64,000 bases of DNA from Streptomyces fradiae ATCC 10745 = DSM 40063 (lineage in GTDB: Bacteria > Actinomycetota > Actinomycetes > Streptomycetales > Streptomycetaceae). The position numbers and the translations under genes were made by a program. The stretch's first letter is position 1. Each line of letters begins with the position of its first letter. The notes below the pieces were generated by a model that saw nothing but the letters and a program-made list of their open reading frames with translations, was not told the origin of the DNA and searched no databases. The stretch lies in NCBI RefSeq assembly GCF_008704425.1, contig NZ_CP023696.1:6488501-6552500 (forward strand). Reading direction: 5' to 3'. Positions 7,569 through 15,751 of this stretch are shown in pieces.

Positions 7569-9067
7569 GACCGGGCCGCCGCGTCCGCGAGGGCCCGCCG
7601 GTCCGCCTTGCCGCTGCGGGTCACGGGCAGCTCGTCGAGCCGCGCGAAGCGGCGCGGCATCAGGTGCGGCGGCAGCGTCGCCGCCAGGTGCGCGCGCAGC
7701 TCCCCGTCCCGGACGTCCGCCAGGTCGCCGGTGACGTGGGCGGTGAGGAAGACCCGCCCGGCGCCGTCCTCGCCGGCCGTGACGACCGCCCCGGTGACGG
7801 CGGGGTGCGCCAGCAGCGCCCCCTCGACCTCGGCGGGGTCCACCCGATGGCCGCGGATCTTCACCTGCCGGTCGCGGCGCCCCAGCAGGTGCAGCCCGCC
7901 GGGCCCGCTCCTGGCCAGGTCGCCCGTCCGGTACAGCCGCGCCCCCGGCGGGCCCGCCGGGTCCGGCACGAAGCACTCCGCGGTACGGGCGGGCAGGCCC
8001 CGGTAGCCGCGGGCGACCCCGGCCCCGCCGACGCACACCTCGCCCACCGCCCCCTCCGGCACGGGACGCAGCTCCTCGTCGAGCAGCCGGACGACCACCC
8101 CGTCGAGCGGCGTCCCCACGATGTCGGCGCCGGTGTCCGGCTCCGCCGGCACCGCGTACCGGGTCGACGTCATGGTGCACTCCGTCGGCCCGTACTGGTT
8201 GACGAGCCGGTCCTCGATCACCGCCCGGCCGCCCGCCGCCAGGAACGGCCGCAGCGACTCCCCGCTGCTCGCCACCAGCCGCACGCCCTCCAGCAGCCCC
8301 GCCCCGTCCGGGCGCCCCGCCAGGAACGCCAGGAACGACGGCACCACGCTCAGCAGCGCGTTCACCCCGTGCTCCCGTACGACCGCGCCGAACTCCTCGG
8401 GCCGCAGCACCGCCGACCGGGGCACCACCACCAGCCGCCCGCCCGCGAGGAGCGGGGCGAACGTGTCCCGGATCGACGCGTCGTACCCGAGCGGCGCCGC
8501 CTGCAGCACCACCGTGTCCGGGCCCAGGCGGAAGTCCCGCGAGACGGCCCGCAGATACGCGTCGAGCCCCCGGTGCTCCACCAGGACCGGGCTCGGCTCG
8601 CCCGTGGAGCCGGACGTGTGGCTCACGTACGCCAGCGCCCGCCCGTGCGGCGGTCCCGTCAGCCGGGCGCCCCGCCCGCCGGGCTCCGGGCGGTCCAGCA
8701 GCACCGGCCGTCCGGGCACCGGCAGCCGCAGCCGGCCGGCGAGCTCCGCGGTGGTGACGAGGAGGTCGGCGCCGCCGCTGCGGACGAGCGCGGCCAGCCG
8801 CCGCGGCGGCTGCTCCACGTCGAGGGTGAGGAACGCCGCCCCGCACCGCACGGCCGCGGCCACCGCGATCACCGCGTCCACCCCGCGCTCCACGGCCACG
8901 GCGCACACCGTCTCGGCGCGGGCGCCCCGCGCGGCGAGCGTCCCGGCGAGCGCGTCGATCCGCGCGGCCAGCCCGGCGTACGTCAGCTCGCCGCCCGGCG
9001 CGGTCACCGCGACCCGGTCCGGTTCCCGCGCGGCGTGCGCGGCGATGTCGTCGACGAAGGTCCGCAT
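7565..9067 (-). CDS. Free-standing NRPS-type adenylation protein
   Basis: 500 residues, one complete adenylation domain without carrier or condensation domains; it should activate an amino acid as the adenylate and load the carrier protein at 6124-6447. Motifs seen: A3 SHTSGSTGEPSPV, A5 NQYGPTECT, A7 YRTGDL, A8 GRRDRQVKIRG, and A10 TRSGKADRR with the catalytic lysine. The A3 loop is odd: the lysine normally following G-x-P is serine. Specificity positions read by eye are D-A-R-S-A-S-Q-M-T-K, which I do not assign. ATG 9067 overlaps the upstream stop by one base (TGATG); a GTG at 9070 is an equally coupled alternative. It overlaps the PLP enzyme gene downstream. Confidence 0.9.
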   Translation of the reverse strand: MRTFVDDIAAHAAREPDRVAVTAPGGELTYAGLAARIDALAGTLAARGARAETVCAVAVERGVDAVIAVAAAVRCGAAFLTLDVEQPPRRLAALVRSGGADLLVTTAELAGRLRLPVPGRPVLLDRPEPGGRGARLTGPPHGRALAYVSHTSGSTGEPSPVLVEHRGLDAYLRAVSRDFRLGPDTVVLQAAPLGYDASIRDTFAPLLAGGRLVVVPRSAVLRPEEFGAVVREHGVNALLSVVPSFLAFLAGRPDGAGLLEGVRLVASSGESLRPFLAAGGRAVIEDRLVNQYGPTECTMTSTRYAVPAEPDTGADIVGTPLDGVVVRLLDEELRPVPEGAVGEVCVGGAGVARGYRGLPARTAECFVPDPAGPPGARLYRTGDLARSGPGGLHLLGRRDRQVKIRGHRVDPAEVEGALLAHPAVTGAVVTAGEDGAGRVFLTAHVTGDLADVRDGELRAHLAATLPPHLMPRRFARLDELPVTRSGKADRRALADAAARS

Positions 9068-11649
9068 CACCGGCCCCCTTCCGACCTCGCGGCGCCCGCG
9101 GTCGCCACCCCGGCGCCCCCGGCCCGCCCCACCGCGTCCACGGCCGGGACCCGGACGCCCCGGGTCAGCACGCCGGCGCCCCCGGCCCGCACCCCGGCGC
9201 CCACCGCCGGGCCCACGCCGCCCCCGGCCCGCCCCACCGCGTCCACCGCGAGGGCGCCGGCGTCCGCCCGCACCCCGGCGTCCACCGCGAGGGCCCGGGC
9301 GTCCGCGGCCTGCTCCGGGGCGCCCGCCGGCTCCCCGGCGCCCGCCGTCTGGTCGACGGCGACGAACCGCAGCTCGGAGGTGTAGGTCCGCCCCTCGTCG
9401 TCCGTCAGCCACGCCTGCTCCGGCGTGGGCAGCATCTCGCTGACCACCAGCCGCGCCCCCGCGTCGTGACGGGCCAGCCGCCGCGCCGCCTTCGCGAAGA
9501 TGTTCACGTACACGGGGCTGTCGAAGTCCACGTAGAACGGGCGCGGCTCGGTCGGCGACACCACGAACACGAACCGCGGCAGGTCCCGCTCCCGCGCCCA
9601 CGCGCGGGCCCGCACGAACCGCCTCGCCTCCGACTTCTCGCCGCTGAAGCCCATCTCCGCCACGGGAAGCGTCCACGTCTCGCGCGCCACCACCATCCGG
9701 TCGATGCTGACGCGCGGCGTGTGGTCGCCCTCGGGCCGCAGCGTGAAGCGGTCCATCACCCGCTGCGTCAGCGTGTTGGCGTACACGTCCAGGAGGTCGA
9801 AGACGGCGCCGTCCGGCAGGACCGCCACCAGCGCGCCGCCGCGGTCCTCCACCGCCACGTCGGCGGCGAGCACCGTGCGCTGCCGCAGCGGGTCCCCGGT
9901 GTGGTCCACCAGCGCCACGTGGTAGTCCTCCGGCCGCTCCAGCGACGGCCTGCTGCGCGTCGACCACTTCAGCGGCAGCTCCTTCGGCAGCATCGGCAGC
10001 AGCCGGGGGCCGGGGAAGTCCCGGGACGTCTCGGCCACCAGGGCGCCGCGGTCGGGGTGCTGGTGCACGAAGAGCGAGGCGCCCATCGTGTTCAGCGCGC
10101 AGTGCATCTCGCCGAGCAGCAGCTCGTAGTCGCCGCGCGCCACCGCGTCCGCGTCCTCGGCCAGGACCAGCACGTCCGGGCTGAAGTACCGCGCCAGCGA
10201 CCATCCCGCACCCGGCTCGTCGAACTCCTCCCGCACCCGGTCGGCCAGGTCCCGCGACGACAGCCGCACCCGCCGCGCCCCCTCCGGCACCTCGAGGATC
10301 CGCGCCCACTTCGCGCGCAGCTCCGCCTGGACGGCCGCCACGTCCTCCTCCGCCCTCGGGTGCGGCGACGGCAGGCACGCCAGCCACAGGGACGCCAGGT
10401 CCACCCGGCCGCCGTCCGCCTCGGCGGCGAGCCGCTCCCACAGCGGGCGCAGCCGCCCCCGGATGCGCTCGGCGACCCGGTTCGTCATCCACCGGGCCGC
10501 CGTCAGGCACAGGGCGAGCGGCGTCAGCTCCCCGAGCAGCTCCCGGCCGAGCACGGCCGTCGCGGAGCGCCGGCAGTCCGCGTAGACGACGCCCCGGCAC
10601 GGCGCCGTCCTGGCGCCCTTCGCCCGCTGCGCCTCCGTGGCGGTGAGCGCCGCGAAGTCCGCCTCCAGCGCCCCCAGCGCCGCCGTCAGCGCCGCGTCGT
10701 CGGTGCCCGCGGCCCCTACGGCGTCACGCCCCCGCTCCAGCACGGCCAGCCGCTCAAGGGCCGGTTCGCGGACCGCCGGGTCGCCGATCCGCTCCAGGAT
10801 CGCCCGCAGCCCGGCTTCCGGGTACGTGCCGGACGGCACCTCAAGGCGCCAGTGCACCCACCGCCCCGCCACCAGCGCCCGCACCGACCGCTCCGCCTCC
10901 GCCTCGGACAGCCCCGCCGCCCCGGCGATCTCCGCGACCGTCCGCGTCCCGTCGCACAGCCTCAGGACCGCCAGGTCGGCCCCGGCGACGGGCTGCGGCC
11001 GGCGCCCCGGCACCCGCACCGCGCCGTCCTCGATCCGCACGAACGGGACGCGGCGGGGCGGTATCCACGCCCGCAGCGCCGGGTCCGCGTCCAGGGTCCT
11101 GGCGAGGGCGTCGACGGCCCAGCTGGAGAAGTAGACGCGGGAGTCGGCGAGGAAGCCGCTGCCCGGATCGACGGCGACGCCCTCCCGGCGCAGGTCCCAG
11201 CGGCCCCAGCCGACGGGTCCGAAGAAGCCGATGGTGTCGTTCTTGACGCAGAACCGCTGCCAGTAGTGGGCGACGAGCTCCTCGCGCTGGCGGGGCATGC
11301 TGGTGCGCCCGGCGGCCGTCGGCGTCCACGCCAGGAACGGCGCCACCCCGGTGCGCAGCACGGCCGGGTTCTGCCAGGCGACGGCCGCCCGGAACCGGGG
11401 GCTCCCCGCGATCTCCTGGAGCAGCCGCGCCGTGCGGACGGCGGCCTCGTCGAACTCCCCGGTGAACGCCTCCCACTCGGGCCCGGCCGGGTCGCCGCCC
11501 GCCGCGAACCCGTCCGCGGCCCGTGCGAGCCCCGGCGGCGCCAGCCGCAGCACGCCCCCGGCGGGGAAGCCCGGCCCCCGCAGCGCGAAGTGCTCCCACA
11601 GGCGCCACCCCCCGACGGGCAGATGAACGGTCTCCGGCATGTCCGGCAT
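9067..11649 (-). CDS. LanB-like protein without elimination domain (copy 2)
   Basis: 860 residues, paralogue of 3641-6127 and first gene of the five-gene overlapping run. It has the same RFCVKNDTIGFFGPVG block and LPTPEQAWL block and likewise no elimination domain. After the homologous region it carries an extra tail of about 80 residues made of Ala/Gly/Val/Asp repeats (VDAGVRADAGAL-type), absent from the paralogue. Start ATG at 11649 has AAGGAG seven bases upstream; ATG 11640 is a weaker alternative. Family knowledge predicts aminoacyl-tRNA-dependent acyl transfer. Two paralogues in one operon suggest two successive additions, or a heteromeric enzyme (inference). Confidence 0.85.
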   Translation of the reverse strand: MPDMPETVHLPVGGWRLWEHFALRGPGFPAGGVLRLAPPGLARAADGFAAGGDPAGPEWEAFTGEFDEAAVRTARLLQEIAGSPRFRAAVAWQNPAVLRTGVAPFLAWTPTAAGRTSMPRQREELVAHYWQRFCVKNDTIGFFGPVGWGRWDLRREGVAVDPGSGFLADSRVYFSSWAVDALARTLDADPALRAWIPPRRVPFVRIEDGAVRVPGRRPQPVAGADLAVLRLCDGTRTVAEIAGAAGLSEAEAERSVRALVAGRWVHWRLEVPSGTYPEAGLRAILERIGDPAVREPALERLAVLERGRDAVGAAGTDDAALTAALGALEADFAALTATEAQRAKGARTAPCRGVVYADCRRSATAVLGRELLGELTPLALCLTAARWMTNRVAERIRGRLRPLWERLAAEADGGRVDLASLWLACLPSPHPRAEEDVAAVQAELRAKWARILEVPEGARRVRLSSRDLADRVREEFDEPGAGWSLARYFSPDVLVLAEDADAVARGDYELLLGEMHCALNTMGASLFVHQHPDRGALVAETSRDFPGPRLLPMLPKELPLKWSTRSRPSLERPEDYHVALVDHTGDPLRQRTVLAADVAVEDRGGALVAVLPDGAVFDLLDVYANTLTQRVMDRFTLRPEGDHTPRVSIDRMVVARETWTLPVAEMGFSGEKSEARRFVRARAWARERDLPRFVFVVSPTEPRPFYVDFDSPVYVNIFAKAARRLARHDAGARLVVSEMLPTPEQAWLTDDEGRTYTSELRFVAVDQTAGAGEPAGAPEQAADARALAVDAGVRADAGALAVDAVGRAGGGVGPAVGAGVRAGGAGVLTRGVRVPAVDAVGRAGGAGVATAGAARSEGGR
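11192..11351. repeat. Second copy of the 160-bp conversion tract
   Basis: Matches 5574-5733 at 159 of 160 positions by eye, spanning the block that encodes the WTPTAAGRTSMPRQREEL and FCVKNDTIGFFGP segments. Third codon positions are also identical, which protein constraint alone would not require. Confidence 0.85.
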
Positions 11650-11845
11650 GGCGGAACTCCTTCCGAGGAGGGTCGGGCCTGGCTCGTGGCCCCGCCGACA
11701 CTGCCCCGCCCGGCCCGCCGCGGCCAGGGAAGGAGCCGCACGGCACTCAGCCGGTGCTGCTGCGCGTTTGTCCCTGTCGGCCGGCCGTCGCGGGCGGCAC
11801 GCTCGAGGCCCGTCGTACCGACCGAGCCGAGGAGGACCCAGCGAG
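11650..11845. promoter_or_regulatory. Divergent promoter region, LanB-like operon and mbtH
   Basis: 196 bp between the divergent starts at 11649 and 11846. It must hold promoters for both the minus-strand biosynthetic operon and the MbtH-like gene. I see no convincing -35/-10 pair or operator; only the two ribosome binding sites are clear. Confidence 0.45.
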
Positions 11846-12064
11846 ATGAGCGACAGCGAGCAGTACCGGGCCGAGGAGTACCAGGTCGTCCTCAACGACG
11901 AGGAGCAGTACTCCGTCTGGCGGACCGACCGCCCGCTGCCGGCGGGCTGGCGCGCCGAGGGCACGACCGGGTCGCGCCAGGAGTGCCTGGACCACATCGG
12001 CCGCGTCTGGACCGACATGCGCCCCCTGAGCCTGCGCCGCCACCTGGAGCCGGCCGGCGCCTGA
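11846..12064 (+). CDS. MbtH-like NRPS accessory protein
   Basis: 72 residues, the usual size of the family. Diagnostic residues are present: YSVWRTDRPLPAGW, the segment CLDHIGRVWTDMRP and the following LSLRRHL. Family knowledge: MbtH-like proteins bind adenylation domains and are needed for their folding or activity. Start ATG at 11846 has GGAGGA nine bases upstream. It is divergent from the LanB-like operon and is the only such gene here, so the NRPS at 1-2892, the free-standing adenylation protein, or both are likely clients. A strong hairpin follows the stop. Confidence 0.95.
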   Translation: MSDSEQYRAEEYQVVLNDEEQYSVWRTDRPLPAGWRAEGTTGSRQECLDHIGRVWTDMRPLSLRRHLEPAGA

Positions 12065-12092
12065 CCGCCCCCGGCCCCGGCCGGCCGCGGAA

Positions 12093-12136
12093 ACACGTCA
12101 CCCGCACGGACGCGGTCGTCCGTGCGGGTGACGTGT
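12093..12136. terminator. Bidirectional terminator, perfect 19-bp stem
   Basis: 12093-12111 pairs perfectly with 12118-12136 around a 6-base loop. It sits between the convergent ends of the MbtH-like gene and the 50-residue gene at 12147-12299, so it can serve both strands. Confidence 0.88.
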
Positions 12137-12146
12137 CTCGGCGGGC

Positions 12147-12299
12147 TCAGCGGCGGCGGCCTCCGCGCAGCCTGCCGAGAAGCCGGCCCGCCTGCTCCCT
12201 CCTGCGCGGGTCCGAAGCGGTGCGCCGGGCCGTGTCGGCCAGCTTCCGCCCCTGCGGGCTGCGGGTGAACTCCCTGAGCCGGTTCATCAAGCCGGGCAT
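12147..12299 (-). CDS. Small basic protein, 50 residues
   Basis: Start ATG at 12299 with AGGAG seven bases upstream and stop at 12147. The protein begins MPGLMNRLREFTRSPQG and is rich in Arg/Lys, mostly helical in character, with no membrane segment or cysteine. I recall similar short conserved proteins in other Streptomyces genomes but know no function. Support comes from the good ribosome site, favoured codons, and the terminator right after its stop. It is not obviously part of the biosynthetic locus. Confidence 0.7.
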   Translation of the reverse strand: MPGLMNRLREFTRSPQGRKLADTARRTASDPRRREQAGRLLGRLRGGRRR

Positions 12300-12628
12300 G
12301 ACCTCTCCTCTCTGACGGTTCCGGGGACGGGGCGGCCGGGGACGGGGCGACCGTCCGCCGGCAGCCGGCCACGGAGGCGGCCCCCGCGCAGGGGGAACCG
12401 CCCGCCGACCGGGAGCGGCGGGATCACCGTCCGTGTCAGCGCCCGGGGATCACCGTCCGTGTCCGGACGCCCTGGCCGCCCGTATGCCCCGAGGGCGGGC
12501 GGCCACACCTCTCCCCGGCCTCTCCGCACCGCTCCGGACACCCTCCGCGGCCGCTCGCGACCGGCCCGGACGAACGGGCGTGTACGCGTCGTGGGGCGGG
12601 GCACACGAAGGGGCGGAGGCTGATAGAT
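12300..12628. other. Intergenic region with a 17-bp direct repeat
   Basis: 329 bp between two divergent small genes. It contains the direct repeat GGATCACCGTCCGTGTC at 12421-12437 and 12447-12463 (26-bp period, about two and a half helical turns), a possible regulator site. Nothing else is supported; promoters for both neighbours are expected here. Confidence 0.5.
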
Positions 12629-12799
12629 ATGGTTCCCCTTCTTCTCGTTCTTCTGCTCGTCCTGATCCTCTTCGGTGCGGGCTTCGCACTCGAGGCACTG
12701 TGGTGGGTCGCGGTGATCCTCCTGGTGGTGTGGCTGCTGGGCTTCGTGATGCGGTCGGCGGACTCCGCCGGCAAGCGCGGACGCTGGTACCGCTGGTAG
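12629..12799 (+). CDS. Small hydrophobic membrane protein, 56 residues
   Basis: Starts MVPLLLVLLLVLILFG and forms two hydrophobic segments (about 3-20 and 24-42), then a basic tail ending GRWYRW. This is the pattern of the small hydrophobic proteins common in actinomycetes, whose function is unknown to me. Start ATG at 12629 has GGAGG nine bases upstream. A strong T-followed hairpin comes 27 bp after the stop, so it is probably a monocistronic gene. The hydrophobic pattern and good terminator make it convincing despite its size. Confidence 0.82.
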   Translation: MVPLLLVLLLVLILFGAGFALEALWWVAVILLVVWLLGFVMRSADSAGKRGRWYRW

Positions 12800-12826
12800 G
12801 CGCCCGCGCAAGCGCGGGCAGACAGC

Positions 12827-12863
12827 GCGGCCCGCTCCCGGAACACCGGGGGCGGGCCGCTTT
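12827..12863 (+). terminator. Rho-independent terminator
   Basis: 15-bp stem with one G-T pair (12827-12841 with 12846-12860), loop AACA, followed by TTT. It lies just after the small hydrophobic protein gene. Confidence 0.88.
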
Positions 12864-13003
12864 CATGCGCGGTGACCGCCCTGGGCGCGCGCCCCCCCGG
12901 GGGGAGGAGGGCCCGAAGACGGCCGCCGGCCGTGGGATCGCACCGCGCCCCGCCGCCCCCGTACGCACGTCGTACGGGGGCGGCGGGGCGGGCCGGACCG
13001 GCC

Positions 13004-14020
13004 TCAGAGGGGCTTGCGCAGGCTCGTGGAGCCCTCGCGCCACGCGGCGAGCAGGCGTTCTGCGAGGCGGTCCTCCAGCAGGACGGTCGCCGCGATCCCG
13101 AAGGCCACGTCGCGGGCGAGTCCCGGCTCGTCGGCGAGGAGGCCGCCGACCACGTCCCTGCGCACGATCTGCTCGTGCACCGCGTCGGCGGTCACGTGCT
13201 CGGCGTAGAAGTGCTCGGCGGCCGGACCCGCGCCCGTGCGGCGCATGGCCTCGGCGAGGCGCCGCGAACCGGGCGACGACGTCACCTCCACGGTCGCGAA
13301 GTGCCCCACGAGCGCCCCCCGGCGCGCCCGGTGCAGCCCCAGGAGCGACATGAGGTTGACGTTCGCCAGCATCTCGGCGGGAGCGTGGTCGAGGTACCGG
13401 CCGTAGCGCGTGTCCAGCTTGAGGTCGGCCATCAGGTCGGCGAACAGCCGCGCGTGCACCCGGTCGGCGCGCCCGCCCCCGAACTCGTCGTACTCGACCG
13501 CCACGAACGCCGCCTTCGCCCGGCCCCGCAACCGGGGGATCACCCAGGCGTGCGGGTCGGCCTCCTTCAGGTGGTACAGGGAGCGCTGGGCGGCGTACTC
13601 GCGCAGGTGCCACAGCTCGCCCTCGTCCCGCAGGAAGTGCGAGACGCCGGCCCCGTCGACGGGCTCCACGAGCAGCGCGTCCAGCGCCTCGGCCACCTCG
13701 GCGTGCCCCTCGGTGCGGGCCCGCAGCTCCGCGAGGAACCGCCCCTCGACCGCCCCGCGCAGCGCCAGCAGGCCGGGATCCCACTCCCAGGCCGGGTCGA
13801 CGCCCTCGAAGCCGCGGTAGTGGAGCTCGTAGCAGAGGTACAGGGCGAGCTGCAGGTCGTCGCCCAGCGGGTCGGCGGTCCGCACCCCGCCCGGCACGGG
13901 CACCGGGCCGCCCGCGGGGCCGCGCAGGGCCTCCAGCAGGCCCTGGGAGACCTCCCCGCGGGCGGTGGGCGTCTCGCCCTCGACGGGTCCTTCGGCGTGC
14001 GGGGGTACGCGGTGGGGCAT
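13004..14020 (-). CDS. Iron-containing redox enzyme (haem-oxygenase-like fold)
   Basis: 338 residues, helical throughout, matching the haem-oxygenase-like diiron family. Candidate metal ligands occur in helix motifs such as ELHYRGFEG (Glu65, His67) and the C-terminal HFYAEHVTADAVHEQI segment. Family knowledge: members bind two irons and perform oxidations or C-C cleavage, many in natural-product pathways. ATG 14020 lies four bases after the stop of the CDGSH gene, so the two and the methyltransferase gene at 14226 form an operon in which the small iron-sulfur protein may donate electrons (inference). Substrate unknown. Confidence 0.82.
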   Translation of the reverse strand: MPHRVPPHAEGPVEGETPTARGEVSQGLLEALRGPAGGPVPVPGGVRTADPLGDDLQLALYLCYELHYRGFEGVDPAWEWDPGLLALRGAVEGRFLAELRARTEGHAEVAEALDALLVEPVDGAGVSHFLRDEGELWHLREYAAQRSLYHLKEADPHAWVIPRLRGRAKAAFVAVEYDEFGGGRADRVHARLFADLMADLKLDTRYGRYLDHAPAEMLANVNLMSLLGLHRARRGALVGHFATVEVTSSPGSRRLAEAMRRTGAGPAAEHFYAEHVTADAVHEQIVRRDVVGGLLADEPGLARDVAFGIAATVLLEDRLAERLLAAWREGSTSLRKPL

Positions 14021-14023
14021 GGG

Positions 14024-14242
14024 TCACCTCTTCGTACGTCGGCGGTGGCTCGTGTCGCACCACGGGTAGGCGCGGCTGCGGCGGCAGGTGCACAGCGCCA
14101 CCGTGAACCGGTCGGACCGCGCGACGGTCCCGTCGTCGAGGGTGACCTCGACCGGGCCGTCCAGCAGCAGCGGCCCCTCACCGGTCAGGGTGACGCGGCA
14201 CGGCTCGGCGGGCGGGTGCTCCTCGTCAGGGGCGGTGGGCAC
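14024..14242 (-). CDS. CDGSH-type iron-sulfur protein
   Basis: 72 residues. The 2Fe-2S binding motif is visible as CTCRRSRAYPWCDTSH: ligands Cys51, Cys53, Cys62 and His66. The canonical CDG is CDT here, a variation I believe occurs in actinobacterial members. Family knowledge: these small clusters transfer electrons or iron-sulfur units. The GTG start at 14242 lies inside the upstream methyltransferase gene (17-base overlap), and the redox enzyme gene follows four bases after the stop, which supports an electron-donor role for that enzyme. Confidence 0.9.
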   Translation of the reverse strand: MPTAPDEEHPPAEPCRVTLTGEGPLLLDGPVEVTLDDGTVARSDRFTVALCTCRRSRAYPWCDTSHRRRTKR

Positions 14243-14909
14243 GGACGATCACCAGTTCCTCTTCGCGCTGGCCGGGGGCGATCAGGCCCCGGCGCTCCAG
14301 CCATTCCGTTCGGGAGCGCAGGACGGGGCCGAACGGCACGGACGCGCGCCGCACCACCGACGCCCTGAGCCCCGCCCGCTCCAGCCGCTCGATGGTCGGC
14401 TCGACGCCGCTCAGCGCGGAGTGCACCAGCAGCAGCACGCCCGAGGGCCGCAGCAGGCCGGCCGCGCCGTCGCAGACGCGGTCCAGGACGGCCCGGCCGT
14501 CGGGGCCCGCGTCCCAGGCGACCGCGGCGCCCCGCCGGGGCGGCAGCCGGTGCGGCGAGGGCACGTAGGGCGGATTGCAGACGATCAGGTCGAAGCGGCG
14601 TCCGGCGGCGGGCTCCAGCAGGTCCCCGCGCAGCACCCGGACCCGCTGACCGGCCAGCACCGCGCGCAGCCGCGCGGTGAGCACGGCGCGCCGCGAGCGG
14701 TCCACGGCGGTGACCCGCGCGCCCCGGCGCGCCGCGGCCAGGGCGAGCGCCCCGCTCCCGGTGCCCACGTCGAGCACCTCGGCGCCGCGCGGCAGGTCCT
14801 CGCGCGCGATGGCGTCCTGGAGGAGGTACGTGTCCGACTGCGGCGCGTACACGCCGGGGGCGAGTAGCAGCGCCCCACCTGCCCGGCCGGCGTCCAGCAG
14901 ACTCGGCAT
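14226..14909 (-). CDS. HemK/PrmC-related N5-glutamine-type methyltransferase
   Basis: 227 residues, class I SAM-dependent methyltransferase. The SAM loop VLDVGTGSG is at about 45-53 and the substrate motif NPPY at 112-115, the signature of methyltransferases acting on amide or amine nitrogens of glutamine, adenine or similar groups. It lacks the N-terminal helical domain of true PrmC, which fits the short HemK2-like group of Streptomyces. Start ATG at 14909 has AAGGAG about six bases upstream. First gene of the three-gene operon with the CDGSH and redox genes; target unknown. Confidence 0.85.
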   Translation of the reverse strand: MPSLLDAGRAGGALLLAPGVYAPQSDTYLLQDAIAREDLPRGAEVLDVGTGSGALALAAARRGARVTAVDRSRRAVLTARLRAVLAGQRVRVLRGDLLEPAAGRRFDLIVCNPPYVPSPHRLPPRRGAAVAWDAGPDGRAVLDRVCDGAAGLLRPSGVLLLVHSALSGVEPTIERLERAGLRASVVRRASVPFGPVLRSRTEWLERRGLIAPGQREEELVIVRAHRP

Positions 14910-15355
14910 CCCGGCTCCTTCGCGACGTCGTGCCGGCGGCCTGGTACCGCCCGGCGCTCTCCTGCTCCGGGTGCCCTGTCCTGCGGTTTTCATCCACCGG
15001 GGCGCGCGGGCGCCCCCGGGAGCCCCCCGGCGCGCCCGGACCGGCCGGGGAGGACCCTGCCGGTCCGGGCGGGGCGCCCCGGCCCCGCCGGGAAGCCCGG
15101 CCGGACGGGCGGAGGACCCGCGCGGAGGCCGAACCCGCGGGACCGGCCCGCGGCGGGCCGTGCCGTCCGGGAGGGGGCCGGGGCGCCTCCGCCCGCCTCC
15201 GGGGCGCGAGGCGAGCACACGGCGCCGCACGATGCCGCACGGCGCCCCGCGCCGGTCCCGGGCACCCGGCCGCCGGTTTCGGGCACCCGGCCGCCGGGCG
15301 GCCAACTCCACCGCCGCTCAGGCGTGTTGCGGGAACCGCGGGGCACACGGGGGCC
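14910..15355. other. 446-bp divergent intergenic region
   Basis: Lies between the divergent methyltransferase and VOC genes. I see no gene. An imperfect direct repeat containing CGGGCACCCGGCCGCC occurs twice around 15259-15297. Promoters for both sides are expected but not recognisable. Confidence 0.5.
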
Positions 15356-15751
15356 ATGACCGTAGAGAAGAGAAGTGTTCTGGTACTCGACTGCGCGGAG
15401 CCCGAGGCGCTGGCCGAGTTCTACGCAGGCCTCCTCGGCGCCGAGGTGCGGCGCTGCCCCGATCCCGACTTCGTGGAGGTCGTCGGCCACGACGGCGTAC
15501 GGCTCGCGGTGCGGAGGGACCACGGGTACGCGCCGCCGAGCTGGCCGCGCCCGGACGACTCGCAACAGGCCCACCTGCACATCCTCGTCGCGGCGGCCGA
15601 CATGGACGAGGCGGAGCGGGAGGCGGTGGGGCTCGGGGCGCGGCCGGTGGAGGCGAAGGACAACAAGGGCCCCCGCGACGTGCGCACGTACGCCGACCCG
15701 GCCGGGCACTCGTTCACCCTGGCCGCCAGGGAGAGCCGCACGCCGTCCTGA
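15356..15751 (+). CDS. VOC-family (glyoxalase-like) protein
   Basis: 131 residues with two beta-alpha-beta-beta-beta halves typical of the vicinal oxygen chelate fold: the start VLVLDCAEPEALAEFYAGLL and the end TYADPAGHSFTL. Family members include glyoxalases, dioxygenases and antibiotic-binding resistance proteins; the residues here do not settle which. Start ATG 15356 has only a weak purine-rich region upstream. It stands alone, divergent from the methyltransferase operon. Confidence 0.85.
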   Translation: MTVEKRSVLVLDCAEPEALAEFYAGLLGAEVRRCPDPDFVEVVGHDGVRLAVRRDHGYAPPSWPRPDDSQQAHLHILVAAADMDEAEREAVGLGARPVEAKDNKGPRDVRTYADPAGHSFTLAARESRTPS

